This document shows, in pieces, positions 14,963 to 23,671 of a stretch of DNA of 40,901 bases. The translations under genes and the position numbers were made by a program. The DNA lies in contig CALGXF010000020.1 of assembly GCA_937935995.1 (NCBI GenBank), positions 1 through 40,901 of the forward strand, given 5' to 3'. The notes under the pieces were generated by a model that was not told where the DNA came from, made no database searches, and was given only the letters and a program-made list of their open reading frames with translations. The DNA comes from an uncultured Alphaproteobacteria bacterium. Its GTDB lineage: Bacteria; Pseudomonadota; Alphaproteobacteria; CAAHEQ01; UBA3637. Every line of letters begins with the position of its first letter. Position 1 is the first letter of the stretch.

Positions 14963-15393
14963 TAAATGACCTCGCGGTAAAATAAGTGGTTACCGATTTG
15001 CGCACACGGTATCAAATGCCGCGCCCAAGCCGGATTCACGGATAACGTATGATAATGCGTCGCACCGCCGGTTGAATCTTTTAACGTCCCTCGAACCGCC
15101 CGCATCGCAACATGTCGGCAAACATAAAAAACCGAATCGGTCGGCGTGATGGATTGAATGACGTCAAAGTTGGCATCATCCGGGTTCCAACATGAAAATT
15201 GAAACGGTTTTAAACACACGTCCTTGACGGAAGTCCCCCACCAATAACCGCCTTTTTCCCGCGCAATTTGAACACGGTTCATAATGACGTTTGCGACCGC
15301 TTCAATGCCGGTTAATCCTTCGCCGCGCGCTTCTCCGTAAAGCGTGCGTGCCAAGACATCTATTTCATCTTGACGTTCTTGCAATGTACACAT
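14962..15393 (-). CDS. SleB-type cell wall hydrolase (endolysin)
   Basis: A 143-residue enzyme of the Hydrolase_2/SleB family, which cleaves peptidoglycan glycan strands. The catalytic-motif helix is LARTLYGEARGEGLTGIEAVANVIMNRV, with the presumed catalytic Glu21 in GEARGE. The second family motif PFQFSCWNPDD and the closing ATHYHTLSVNPAWA follow. There is no signal peptide, so export would need the holin next door. It follows the large terminase with three bases between the stop and the ATG, and its GGAGGA ribosome-binding site overlaps the terminase stop. Confidence 0.9.
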   Translation of the reverse strand: MCTLQERQDEIDVLARTLYGEARGEGLTGIEAVANVIMNRVQIAREKGGYWWGTSVKDVCLKPFQFSCWNPDDANFDVIQSITPTDSVFYVCRHVAMRAVRGTLKDSTGGATHYHTLSVNPAWARHLIPCAQIGNHLFYREVI

Positions 15394-15395
15394 GG

Positions 15396-16817
15396 TTATT
15401 CCTCCTTAAAAAATCGCCAATCCGGTTTTGCAATCGGTTGGTAAACCGTTTTAGGCAGTCGAACAGGGGCGCTTAACAAACACCCGGCAACCGCATCGAC
15501 GCCGTCATCATGCCCGCCGCCACCCGGTATCCATTCTTGCATTTCCCGATAAAGCGCCGTTTGCTTGACGCGTTCATGAACTTTCAGCGCGCGGTTGGCT
15601 AATAAAACATCAAAAGCATCCAAAATCCGCTGGTCTTTTTGCGTTTTGGATGTTTGAGTCAGCACAGCGCAGCGTAACCGGTGCCGACGAAACGTTTGTT
15701 TTAAAATTTCGGGCAAAAACTTGCCCAGTCCGTTTGTTTCCACTTGAACCGCCGGCAAGTGGTTCGCTTGAACAAAATCAACCACTTGTTGGCATTGATC
15801 AGCGGCCGAAACGTCCGTATCATCTACGGTTAAATACCGCACGTCGTGCAAGTAATAAAATCCGGCATCGTCTTGAAAAACACAAGCAATGACACTGGCA
15901 TCGCCTTGTTCTTTTTTGCCGAAAGACGGATCCCAAAAACAAGATGCGCCGACCATCCGCGTCCCGTTAATTTTTAATTGAGCCGTTTGGTTGGTTTCCC
16001 GGTAATCCAAAGCGCCCGTGTACCAACACAATTTTTGTACATCCAACCGACCGTCCGTTAATCGGCAAGGCTGTAACAACATTTGGCTGGCAAATTTAGC
16101 CGGGCCTGATCGTTTGCGAATAGACTCTATTCGCGCTTTTGAAAACCGCTCCGGCCACCACGAATCGCCGTTATTTTTGTAAATCGGCAGCTTTAACATA
16201 TCAAAGCCGGCCAAAAATCCGCCATTCCCGGTATCATAAATCGTTTCATACGCATGCGGGGTTCCGACAAAAAGCGTCATACCGCCCGGGGCTAAAACAA
16301 AATCCAACTCGGACAGTTTTTGCCGCAAGTCGTCTCGTTTGGTCGGCGTCTCACACGTTTTAGGCACTTCCACATCATCACACACAATTAAATCCGCTCG
16401 GCATCCGGTGATATTAGCCCCTAATCCGCGCGCCAATACAGACGGGTCTCGTAATTCCCGAGTCCGACAAACCGTAAACCGGTCGGAAGCCCACTGGTCT
16501 TTTTGCGGCGGTTTTAACAGGCGCGTCAACGGATGGCGTTCAATAATGCGTTTGATGTTGCGCACCATTTTTTTCGCCAATTCATAATCCGCTGACATAA
16601 TTAAAATCCGTATATCGGGATTTTGTTTTAACACCCACGCGCAAAACAACCCGACCAACGTCGATTTTCCCGAATTACGAAAAGCCATCAATAAAGCGGG
16701 CTGCCGATTTTCCCAAGCGTCTTTTAAAAACCGACAGATGCGCCGGTGATGCGGCGGGGTTGTTAAATTTTGGGTTTTATTCCAAATCCAAACAAATTCC
16801 GTCAAATCAACAGTCAT
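15396..16817 (-). CDS. Phage large terminase subunit (T7 gp19-like)
   Basis: A 473-residue packaging motor. The N-terminal ATPase has the P-loop AFRNSGKST (about 45-53), the Walker B motif LIVCDDVE (about 143-150) and the coupling motif FVGTPHAYETIYD. The C-terminal RNase H-like nuclease has Asp296 in FWDPSFGKK, Glu360 in VQVETNGLGK and the final pair in GGHDDGVDA (about 437-438), so the catalytic acidic residues look intact. The ATG at 16817 overlaps the preceding small gene by 11 bp and is better than an ATG eight codons earlier. Intact motifs argue against decay of the block. Confidence 0.92.
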   Translation of the reverse strand: MTVDLTEFVWIWNKTQNLTTPPHHRRICRFLKDAWENRQPALLMAFRNSGKSTLVGLFCAWVLKQNPDIRILIMSADYELAKKMVRNIKRIIERHPLTRLLKPPQKDQWASDRFTVCRTRELRDPSVLARGLGANITGCRADLIVCDDVEVPKTCETPTKRDDLRQKLSELDFVLAPGGMTLFVGTPHAYETIYDTGNGGFLAGFDMLKLPIYKNNGDSWWPERFSKARIESIRKRSGPAKFASQMLLQPCRLTDGRLDVQKLCWYTGALDYRETNQTAQLKINGTRMVGASCFWDPSFGKKEQGDASVIACVFQDDAGFYYLHDVRYLTVDDTDVSAADQCQQVVDFVQANHLPAVQVETNGLGKFLPEILKQTFRRHRLRCAVLTQTSKTQKDQRILDAFDVLLANRALKVHERVKQTALYREMQEWIPGGGGHDDGVDAVAGCLLSAPVRLPKTVYQPIAKPDWRFFKEE

Positions 16818-17100
16818 CCTCTTTCTCCTCAGTTTCGGCAATAGCGGCCCGAGCGGCTTGAATCCACTCGGTTTCCTGTGCCGAAGGGCCGGCTTCCGTT
16901 TCGGGAAAAGCCCCCAGTTTCATTAAAATCAGCAAATGCGCCAAAGCATTTTTACAAGCCTGTTGATGTGCCGAAAAAGCTTTGGCGTCATCCGGCACGG
17001 GGCATTGGCAAAAAGCCAAATAATCCTGCCACACCGCTTTCATTTGCTCCGGCAGCCGGCGATGCAGCCGTTTTTGAAATTTTTTAAAATCTTCGGCCAT
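16807..17100 (-). CDS. Small terminase candidate
   Basis: A 97-residue, mostly helical protein (FKKFQKRLHRRLPEQMKAVWQDYLAF at the start, acidic tail ETEEKEDDC). There is no family motif that I can name. It ends inside the first codons of the large terminase, and its size is close to T7 gp18 (89 residues), which sits in the same place. I infer a small terminase from position and size. Confidence 0.5.
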   Translation of the reverse strand: MAEDFKKFQKRLHRRLPEQMKAVWQDYLAFCQCPVPDDAKAFSAHQQACKNALAHLLILMKLGAFPETEAGPSAQETEWIQAARAAIAETEEKEDDC

Positions 17101-17112
17101 CGGTTCTTCCTT

Positions 17113-17463
17113 TTATGCCAGCATAGCGGCACCGACTTCGGCACTGCCGTTAATCAGGCTTTTTAAATTCTGCTTGCTTTGCGCATTCAGGTTAGCTTTG
17201 ATTTTCTGGTTCGCCGAAGAAGCAATCTGCTGATTCTGGGCATTTGTTTCTTTGGTCAGATTTTGAATGACGGCAGCACTGGAACCCGAATCCGGATCAA
17301 TCCCTAAAGCGCCCATTCTTGCACGCTGGGCACTGATTTGCTGTGCCAGCAGATTGTTATTGGCCTGTTGTTCGGCCAAAGCATTGCTTTTAATGGCATT
17401 GGCTTCGGTTTTATCAATGCCGATGCCTAATGTTTTTTGAACGACTGATTCTAAACTGCTCAT
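17113..17463 (-). CDS. Small ejection / internal virion-type protein
   Basis: A 116-residue, Gln/Asn/Ala-rich helical protein. The stretch QISAQRARMGALGIDPDSGSSAAVI is like the G(I/V)DxxSGS segment of podoviral DNA-transfer and internal virion proteins (the T7 gp14 group). It starts right after the stop of tail tubular protein B (TAA then ATG), the place where T7 encodes genes 13-16. It is the only candidate for an ejection protein in the block. T7 has three larger ones, one with a lytic transglycosylase domain, and none of that is present here. Confidence 0.5.
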   Translation of the reverse strand: MSSLESVVQKTLGIGIDKTEANAIKSNALAEQQANNNLLAQQISAQRARMGALGIDPDSGSSAAVIQNLTKETNAQNQQIASSANQKIKANLNAQSKQNLKSLINGSAEVGAAMLA

Positions 17464-19371
17464 TTAATCACTCACTTTCATTTCTGTTGTCACCGAAACG
17501 ATTTTGCAGGGTTTCGGTTTATCGCTTTTAATCCGCCACAGCGGTGTCATGCCGTCCCGCACCCAACCGAGCGCTCGGACACAAATATCTTTGGTTTTGG
17601 CTTCTTGGTCTTTGTCCAGCAAAAAATCACCGGAGAATTTCGGAATCATGACTTCCTGTAACCCGTTGCCGACATCGACTTCTACGGATCCGGTACGCAC
17701 CACCCGAAACCGTGCCTGAATCAAGCGAACGGCTTTTAACGGGCCTGCTCCGATGTCTGTGGAAACCGGCGGCAGCGGAACGATTTCATGTGTAAAGCCT
17801 AATCCGACTTCGATTTTTTGACAGGCAAACGGCACCGTTAAATAATCACTGTCAATGGTTACATCCGGAACAACAATTCCGTCAGCCACAATCTTGACGG
17901 TTTTACCCATTAACGGAGACATTCCAGACCACAACTCATGCGTGCTTTCGGTGTCTTCGCCCAATAAAGCACAGTCCGTTGATACCGTGTCATCAAATGT
18001 TTCAAGGCAAATATCATTACCGCGTTTGGTCAAAACAAAAACATCATTTCCGACCACACACGCCGCCAAGAAGAAGCCTTGTGTTTCCTGATGACTCCAA
18101 GCCAACACGTTTTCCGTGCGATAATTGGTCAACGTCGCCATCGTGCCGTCATTCATCACCACATAGACAATCCGACGACCGGCATCATAGGCCATGTCTA
18201 TCGGGTACCGAATTAAATGAGACGATAACAAAGACACGTTTTTGGCTTGATACGCTTGTTCAATGTCTTGAAACAAAAACTCACGCACTTCGCGGCCGGA
18301 ACCGGCGACAAACAAAGTAGCACCCGAAACATCTATCGGCGGGACGCTGGCATAAAGCGGTGAACCGACCAATGTTTGGCGCTTTAATTGAATGTTTGTC
18401 GGCGTTAACGGATCGCCTGAAACCATCCATTCCGCACCCGATGTAAAGACTTGTAAATGTCGTCCCGGCACAACGGCGCGAATAGCATTGACTTGGTCGG
18501 ACAAAATGGAAAATTCAATCGCTTCGTCATCATTGCCGCTGCCCAAATCAAAGTTCATTATCCGCGACGTTTTGGATAACCATAATCGGTTCGGTAAATC
18601 CCGAGACCCGCCAATGACTAACCGGCTTTGGAAAAACGTAACACTGGTCGGATACCCGTGTACGGGGGAAAAAGCCGCTTCTTTCCATTCAGTCGTTGCC
18701 GATGTCCCGGATAACGTTTTCGTAACGGTTGCTTCGGCAATTTGCGACGTCAACACATTTGTTACCGTGACTTCACCGCCGTGCAATTGAAACCGAACGC
18801 CGACATGGCCTGTTTCAAAAACCGCCGCCGACGCACTTAAAGAAATGCTTCCGGTTGTTTGAGACGGCTTTAAGGTGATGGTTGTCTCTTTAAACCGCGC
18901 ATACGGTTGGTGAAGCGCCCCGTCATCCGACGTTTCATAAACCCAGTTTGTCAAAGCCCAAGTTTCTCCGACTTGCCGCGTAATCATAACGGGCGCATAA
19001 TCCGGATGAACGACTAACAAAGTATCGGCACTTTGCGTCCAATTCAAAAACGGAATATCATCTGCGGCCCACGGCGTTTGCAGTGTTGCAATTTGATTTT
19101 CCGCCCGATAAATCCGAATCAAATTCGGGCAAACGACAAACAAATACGTTTGTTCCGTATTAAAAGAAAACGGAATTAACCGAAGAGCGTTTGGTATTTT
19201 TTCAATCAAGCGCAAACCGGCACGCCGTTCAACGCCGCCAATCGCATCGATAAACACATTTTTCAATGTATTGGCACCGTTATCATAGCATGTTAAATCC
19301 GTCCGCCCCAACACGTCTTCGGATACTTCGCCGGACGTGAAATTGGTTTTGTGATTTAAAATCTGGCTCAT
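17464..19371 (-). CDS. Tail tubular protein B (T7 gp12-like nozzle)
   Basis: A 635-residue protein of the podoviral tail nozzle. The start is characteristic: NHKTNFTSGEVSEDVLGRTDLTCYDNGANTLKNVF, then GGVERRAGLRLIE. A beta-rich middle follows with VTFFQSRLVIGGSRDLPNRLWLSKT and DQVNAIRAVVPGRHLQVFTSGAEWMV, segments typical of this family. It is shorter than T7 gp12 (794 residues), as in many reduced podoviruses. The ATG at 19371 overlaps the stop of tail tubular A as ATGA, so that start is preferred over one ten codons upstream. It would cap the short tail and normally binds tail fibres, for which no gene is found. Confidence 0.88.
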   Translation of the reverse strand: MSQILNHKTNFTSGEVSEDVLGRTDLTCYDNGANTLKNVFIDAIGGVERRAGLRLIEKIPNALRLIPFSFNTEQTYLFVVCPNLIRIYRAENQIATLQTPWAADDIPFLNWTQSADTLLVVHPDYAPVMITRQVGETWALTNWVYETSDDGALHQPYARFKETTITLKPSQTTGSISLSASAAVFETGHVGVRFQLHGGEVTVTNVLTSQIAEATVTKTLSGTSATTEWKEAAFSPVHGYPTSVTFFQSRLVIGGSRDLPNRLWLSKTSRIMNFDLGSGNDDEAIEFSILSDQVNAIRAVVPGRHLQVFTSGAEWMVSGDPLTPTNIQLKRQTLVGSPLYASVPPIDVSGATLFVAGSGREVREFLFQDIEQAYQAKNVSLLSSHLIRYPIDMAYDAGRRIVYVVMNDGTMATLTNYRTENVLAWSHQETQGFFLAACVVGNDVFVLTKRGNDICLETFDDTVSTDCALLGEDTESTHELWSGMSPLMGKTVKIVADGIVVPDVTIDSDYLTVPFACQKIEVGLGFTHEIVPLPPVSTDIGAGPLKAVRLIQARFRVVRTGSVEVDVGNGLQEVMIPKFSGDFLLDKDQEAKTKDICVRALGWVRDGMTPLWRIKSDKPKPCKIVSVTTEMKVSD

Positions 19372-19937
19372 CCGCGCACTCCAATCAGCGGAAAGTCCCA
19401 AATGGCGCTCGGGATAGCCTGTTGCGCATCAATGAGTTTCGCGTTTTTAAATTCTTCTTCGGCCGCTTTGGTCAGGTATTCTGCCCGAGACGTGCTTTCG
19501 GTCAACGGCAGACAGAATTCGGCCGCCAATCTGGCAATCAACGCTTGGTCAAAAAACGGCGGAAAGCTGATTTCTTCGGGACGGAAAATATAAGTCAGCG
19601 TGATTTGTTTTTGATTGGCATGCAATTTGTTTTCATGAATCCGATAATCAACACCCAAGCCCCGACGCCCTGACCCGCACGATATGGCGCGCAAAAAGTC
19701 CGTCGGCAAAGCAAACGCATATTGGTAATCGGCAAACGGTTCTTCGGCTAACAGCGCAAGACTGGTCTGTGCCGTTGCAAACCGCCACGGATGCGCGGAT
19801 AACAGGGCGTCTCGGGTGGATGTGTATAAGTAAAGCGCAACATCTGATTCGGCGGTTCCTTCGTGAAAAGATGAAATGCCTTGAGCGCCGATTTTAACCA
19901 ACGCGCGTGAACATAAAGCAATCGCAGTGGATGCCAT
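19368..19937 (-). CDS. Tail tubular protein A (T7 gp11-like adaptor)
   Basis: A 189-residue adaptor that links the portal to the nozzle; T7 gp11 is 196 residues. The N-terminus ALCSRALVKIGAQGISSF and the motif RDALLSAHPWRFATAQTSLALL, then YQYAFALPTDFLRAI, are the family's hallmarks. It starts after a strong terminator that follows the capsid gene, with its own AAAGGAGGAAA ribosome-binding site, and is coupled by ATGA to tail tubular B. Confidence 0.9.
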   Translation of the reverse strand: MASTAIALCSRALVKIGAQGISSFHEGTAESDVALYLYTSTRDALLSAHPWRFATAQTSLALLAEEPFADYQYAFALPTDFLRAISCGSGRRGLGVDYRIHENKLHANQKQITLTYIFRPEEISFPPFFDQALIARLAAEFCLPLTESTSRAEYLTKAAEEEFKNAKLIDAQQAIPSAIWDFPLIGVRG

Positions 19938-19951
19938 TTTTTCCTCCTTTT

Positions 19952-19980
19952 AAAAAAGGGAGCCGGTTATCCCGGCTCCC
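19952..19980 (-). terminator. Strong terminator right after the capsid gene
   Basis: On the minus strand a perfect 9-bp stem GGGAGCCGG / CCGGCTCCC with a 5-base loop is followed by six T residues. It lies between the capsid and tail tubular A genes. T7 has its main late terminator (T-phi) at the same place, after gene 10. Confidence 0.88.
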
Positions 19981-19990
19981 CATCGGTTTT

Positions 19991-20839
19991 TTATGAAGAT
20001 GCTTTATCCAAAACATCAAATTTAATGACGCCTTTCGGGTCAATTAAACAAGCCCCTTGGCTCATCATGTTATTGACGAAGTGCGCCGCATAATCACCGT
20101 GCCATGTAATATCGGTTTTAATATCCATGCCGACCGCATGCCCGACTGCATTTTTATGATAAATAAAGCATGTATGAGCCGCTGTAGCCCCCGAACCGGT
20201 CGCCGGCAATCCCGTGTGCATGATAAAGTTAATACCTAACCATTTGCGGCTTTCGCATCCGGCAACAAACGGTGTTTTGGCACCGACATAATCGGCACTG
20301 GAAAATTCTTCGATGGATAGCAATTGATTCCACGCTTGCGGCGAGACAATCGCATACCGTTCACCGTCATCGGGGACGTCTTCTTTGTTGAGCAAAGTAA
20401 ACGCTTCCAAAATCACGGCTTTTGTCAAAGCTGCTGCCGCCGATCCGACAGTTGTCGTCGTTGTTTTCAAGGCATTGATAATCAGCTCATCCGTTTTGCG
20501 TCCCAACGCATAGGCACCGGCTTGAGCAACGACTTTACGTTCATCATGACCGACTTTCAATTCATCCAAAGAATCGACCCATTCACCGGCGTAATAGTCG
20601 CTTAATGTACATTCTTTGGGCGTGTGCGACAGCTTCATGGTTGGGACTTGGCCGTTGCGTGTTTTAGAGGCTGCAACACCTTTGCCGATAATTTGGAAAG
20701 TCGTTGAAGCGCCTTTAATATTGTTTTTAGACCGAACCGTCGATTTTAATTTAGACCCCATTTGGCTGTAGGCATTGACCACTTCCGCTTGGAAGTGTTT
20801 GATAAAAGACTGATCAATCGAATTGGTTGTTTCTGACAT
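19991..20839 (-). CDS. Major capsid protein (T7 gp10-like)
   Basis: A 282-residue capsid subunit. The start SIDQSFIKHFQAEVVNAYSQMGSKL and the segment TTFQIIGKGVAASKTRNGQVPTM are typical of T7-group capsids, as are the central ADYVGAKTPFVAG and WLGINFIMHTGLPATG stretches. Its sequence also has the HK97-fold order. It is shorter than T7 gp10A (345 residues). The gene has a GGAGAAATA ribosome-binding site and lies between two hairpins, which may set its transcript level apart from its neighbours. Confidence 0.9.
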   Translation of the reverse strand: MSETTNSIDQSFIKHFQAEVVNAYSQMGSKLKSTVRSKNNIKGASTTFQIIGKGVAASKTRNGQVPTMKLSHTPKECTLSDYYAGEWVDSLDELKVGHDERKVVAQAGAYALGRKTDELIINALKTTTTTVGSAAAALTKAVILEAFTLLNKEDVPDDGERYAIVSPQAWNQLLSIEEFSSADYVGAKTPFVAGCESRKWLGINFIMHTGLPATGSGATAAHTCFIYHKNAVGHAVGMDIKTDITWHGDYAAHFVNNMMSQGACLIDPKGVIKFDVLDKASS

Positions 20840-20861
20840 TTATTTCTCCTTTTTGTTAACA

Positions 20862-20884
20862 TAAAAAGCCAAGATTTCTTGACT
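20862..20884 (-). terminator. Weak hairpin between scaffold and capsid genes
   Basis: On the minus strand AGTCAAGA / TCTTGGCT (one G-T pair) has a very tight loop, followed by a short T-run (TTTTT). It may be a weak terminator or an mRNA-processing or stability element ahead of the capsid gene. Confidence 0.4.
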
Positions 20885-21580
20885 TTACTTGGATGGATAC
20901 AGACGCTGGAAGCCTTCCGTCACGCGGCGAACCAACTCCGGGTCTTGTTCTTTCCAGTACTTCGGATCCATCATCATTTTTTGTAAACCGGCTTCATTCG
21001 TGACATCAGCAGGGATAGAACCTGCATTCATCACGGCCGGTTCACCGTTTTGCATCATGGTGTAAAGCGTCATGACGCCTTCATACGTGCCGGCCAACGC
21101 TTTTAAAACGGGTTCCGGCACATTTTGTTTCGCCCACAAGGACAGTTGACGGCTGACCGCATTCCATTGTTCTTCTCCGCCGAAATGACGCACCAAAGCG
21201 GCCCGTTGTTTGTCTGATTCGTAATCAGCCGCTAATTCCTCGATAATCGGCAGGATTTTCGTCGCCGCCAAATCATAAACGGCCTGCACTTGTTTATTCG
21301 TAAAGCCCAGTTGATACAGCATCGCATTGACTTCCGGGTCACTGGACAACAGCTGATGTTGGCAAGTAATCTGATATTGGTCGGGCGATTCCGGCACGCC
21401 GATAGCACGATAAAAAGCTTGTCTTTGATCATCCGGCGTCGTGTCATCCGGTACCTGAACCATGTGCTTGACTTTTTCGGCCAGCATTGTGTACGCTTTT
21501 GACAAAGCCGCCGCATCCACTTGGCCGTCCGGTCCTTTAAAAGCATCCAAACTTGTTTCTTCTTCCATTAAGTTTTCCAT
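20885..21580 (-). CDS. Capsid scaffolding protein
   Basis: A 231-residue acidic helical protein. It sits directly between the portal/Bbp19 genes and the capsid gene, the slot of T7 gp9. The segment RAIGVPESPDQYQI, an N-terminal acidic region and a C-terminal RRVTEGFQRLYPSK fit the podoviral capsid-assembly family. It would template procapsid assembly and leave before or during packaging. It is shorter than T7 gp9 (307 residues). Confidence 0.75.
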   Translation of the reverse strand: MENLMEEETSLDAFKGPDGQVDAAALSKAYTMLAEKVKHMVQVPDDTTPDDQRQAFYRAIGVPESPDQYQITCQHQLLSSDPEVNAMLYQLGFTNKQVQAVYDLAATKILPIIEELAADYESDKQRAALVRHFGGEEQWNAVSRQLSLWAKQNVPEPVLKALAGTYEGVMTLYTMMQNGEPAVMNAGSIPADVTNEAGLQKMMMDPKYWKEQDPELVRRVTEGFQRLYPSK

Positions 21581-21595
21581 ATTTTCTCCTTTTGT

Positions 21596-21859
21596 TTAAG
21601 ATAAAGCCGACCCGCGCCCGCGCTCGATGAGTGTTTCGATATGCGTGACGAGCGCACGCTGGCCTTCCAAATACCGCATTTCAGCATCTGTTGCCGACGC
21701 GGTTAAAACCCGCCCTTTTGTCATTTTTTGCAAATATGCCAGCACCTTGTCGCCTTCATTCGTGCGAAAGCATCGGGCAAAAGCGCGTGCAATCGACGGC
21801 ATTTCGTCTAAAATAACATCACTGGGGCGGTCGTTTAAAAAAGACCATCCTGATTTCAT
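21596..21859 (-). CDS. Bbp19-like small phage protein
   Basis: An 87-residue protein. The pattern RCFRTNEGDKVLAYLQKMT, then SDAEMRYLEGQRALVTHIETLIERG as TDAEMRYLEGQRALV, resembles the Bbp19-like family, found beside podoviral portal genes. The ATG at 21859 overlaps the portal stop as ATGA, so an upstream start within the portal gene is rejected. The role is not established; its position suggests a head-assembly helper. Confidence 0.6.
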   Translation of the reverse strand: MKSGWSFLNDRPSDVILDEMPSIARAFARCFRTNEGDKVLAYLQKMTKGRVLTASATDAEMRYLEGQRALVTHIETLIERGRGSALS

Positions 21860-23319
21860 GTATTTTCTCCCGTCAAAACGTGTGTTTCGGCCGGTTTCAT
21901 CAATTCCATCGGCACATTCAACGTTTCGCCTAACCAGCGCACAAAAGCCGGAATATCCAGACAAGCATACGCATCTGTCCCCAATGCGCCCAAACTGGAT
22001 AACCATATCAAGGCATTATTGGCTTTATCCGTATTTTGTTTGCGCGCCAGCGGCGATTGATAACCGACATCCACAATCCGCCCGTCAATGTAAATTTCCG
22101 GAATTTCACCGCGCCGGCGTAAAATACTGACTGCTCGTTCAATCAATGGATGCAACAGTTCAATTTGTAATCGGCTGTACGTTGCTCCCAACACTTCCAC
22201 CATGTCGTTTGACCGTTCCAAAACTTCCGTTGCCGTCATTTTGGGATCCGTGATTTGCCCTAATTTATCGACCAGTAAAGCATGGCGTATCCGCGATCTT
22301 AAATCATTTAAAACCAACTGCGACACATCGAAACTGCCGGCCGCTTCCAACGGTGTTAACCCTTTGGAACCCACAGCTTTCGGAATAATCGCTCCCGGCG
22401 TTAACCGAATATTGGCCGGATTTAAAACCCCGTCGTCTTCGGCTTGCCAAATGCCGGTGACAGCAATCGTTGCATTTTTCAAAATCAATTCGACGACTTT
22501 GTTGACCGTTTTGATGTCCGGCAAAGCTTTCATCACCGGCGAGCGTCCATAAATTTCGCCCGGCGCTTTTAACCATCTGAATGTAATGAACGGAGATTCA
22601 GTGAAATGCCCTTCTTTTAAAACCGTCAAGTCATCTGCCCCTTCGCACACAAAGACTTGATAATCATAGCCGCCTTTGTCGCCCGGAACGACCGCTTCGA
22701 TAACATCGGCTTTGGCATCTTTCTCTTTTAATTTTTCACATAAATCCGCCGGCAAATCCCGTTTGGTAAATCGGTTTTGCAACTCTTCCAATGACATGGC
22801 GTGCCGCCGAAAAGTCACGTCTAACCGCCCCGTCCGCCCTTCTTCCACATACAGTTCGCTTAACGGCACGGCCGTAAATTTAAAGGCGGAAGCCCCGCCG
22901 ATTTTTTCTTCCTCAAACAACAGACAAGCTGTCCCAACCGTTACCAAATCCAAAAAACACTGGTGCAATTCAACCACAAAAGAAGACCGGTCAAAATGAC
23001 CTTGCATCACGTTGGAAATGTTTTCAAGCGTTTGAGCCGCTTGCCGTGCTTCATCTCCGTATAAATCCGCGCCGACCGACAAATCAAACCACCGATTCCA
23101 CGCCGGTGTCAGTTCAGACAACATCGATGCAGCCAGTTGATCCACACTGTCAGGTGCTGTCCCATCGAATAAAGTGTCTGTTTGACTGACGGTTTCACAG
23201 AAAACGCCCTCGCGCTGCGGCAGAGAAAAGGCATAACATTCGCGCCAAGTGGATTCTAATGAATCGCGACGCGCTTTGGCTTTTAAAAACCGCTTATAAA
23301 GGTCTTGTGTTGATTTCAT
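21856..23319 (-). CDS. Portal / head-to-tail connector (T7 gp8-like)
   Basis: A 487-residue connector that forms the dodecameric ring through which DNA enters and leaves the head; T7 gp8 is 536 residues. The N-terminus LYKRFLKAKARRDSLESTWRECYAF, then LFDGTAPDSVDQLAASMLSELTPAWNRWFDL, and FRWLKAPGEIYGRSPVMKALPDI in the middle are clear head-tail connector signatures. The MTATEVLERSNDM helix late in the protein is the usual tunnel-region motif. No break or missing segment is visible. It starts two bases after the preceding small gene and overlaps the following one by 4 bp. Confidence 0.93.
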   Translation of the reverse strand: MKSTQDLYKRFLKAKARRDSLESTWRECYAFSLPQREGVFCETVSQTDTLFDGTAPDSVDQLAASMLSELTPAWNRWFDLSVGADLYGDEARQAAQTLENISNVMQGHFDRSSFVVELHQCFLDLVTVGTACLLFEEEKIGGASAFKFTAVPLSELYVEEGRTGRLDVTFRRHAMSLEELQNRFTKRDLPADLCEKLKEKDAKADVIEAVVPGDKGGYDYQVFVCEGADDLTVLKEGHFTESPFITFRWLKAPGEIYGRSPVMKALPDIKTVNKVVELILKNATIAVTGIWQAEDDGVLNPANIRLTPGAIIPKAVGSKGLTPLEAAGSFDVSQLVLNDLRSRIRHALLVDKLGQITDPKMTATEVLERSNDMVEVLGATYSRLQIELLHPLIERAVSILRRRGEIPEIYIDGRIVDVGYQSPLARKQNTDKANNALIWLSSLGALGTDAYACLDIPAFVRWLGETLNVPMELMKPAETHVLTGENT

Positions 23320-23320
23320 T

Positions 23321-23518
23321 TTATTCTCCCAATAAAGTTTTTCGACTCGGCGCTTCGTCTCTTAAATTCAACAGCCCGCGCATGGATGTCTGTACTGTTT
23401 CCATGCCTGCCCGGCGTGCCAGATAACTGTCGTCTTGCTCCGTTTCCGACGCCGCTTCTTGAACAATAACTTTCGGTGCTTTGGTGTCGATGCCGACAAA
23501 TTCTTCGACTTCTTTCAT
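23321..23518 (-). CDS. Small phage protein upstream of the portal
   Basis: A 65-residue protein. Its end, RGLLNLRDEAPSRKTLLGE, is like the C-terminal KTLLG tail of small podoviral proteins encoded beside the portal; the function of these is not known to me. It is the first gene after the internal terminator and promoter, so it opens the structural transcript. Its ribosome-binding site is AAAAGGAAAT. Confidence 0.6.
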   Translation of the reverse strand: MKEVEEFVGIDTKAPKVIVQEAASETEQDDSYLARRAGMETVQTSMRGLLNLRDEAPSRKTLLGE

Positions 23519-23561
23519 GCTTTTATTTCCTTTTATTCAACTCTGTCCCGTCCCGGCCAAT

Positions 23562-23594
23562 AAAAAACCCCCTGATTTGCATCAGAGGGTTTTC
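23562..23594. terminator. Bidirectional terminator splitting the lead genes from structural genes
   Basis: AACCCCCTGAT / ATCAGAGGGTT (one mismatch) with a TTGC loop has T-runs on both strands. On the minus strand it ends in TTTTTT after the 133-residue gene and before the portal group. It lies downstream of the 23628-23656 promoter, so it could attenuate the structural transcript. Confidence 0.8.
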
Positions 23595-23627
23595 TTTAAA
23601 TACACGTCTGCCGGGTAACTAACGACT

Positions 23628-23656
23628 CTTATATCATACTTTTATTCCTATGTCAA
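23628..23656 (-). promoter_or_regulatory. Second leftward promoter (structural genes)
   Basis: On the minus strand TTGACA (23651-23656), 17-bp spacer, TATAAG (23628-23633). It overlaps the end of the 133-residue gene. It carries an ATAGGAA (TTCCTAT on the + strand) half-site in its spacer and another just upstream of the -35. Confidence 0.75.
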
Positions 23657-23671
23657 GGATTTTTTTCCTAT
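23645..23671. promoter_or_regulatory. Tandem TTCCTAT half-sites at the structural promoter
   Basis: TTCCTAT at 23645-23651 and again at 23665-23671, 20 bp apart. The first overlaps the -35. The same half-site occurs twice, 21 bp apart, at the repressor promoter (24556 and 24577). I infer binding sites for the S24 repressor. Confidence 0.5.
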
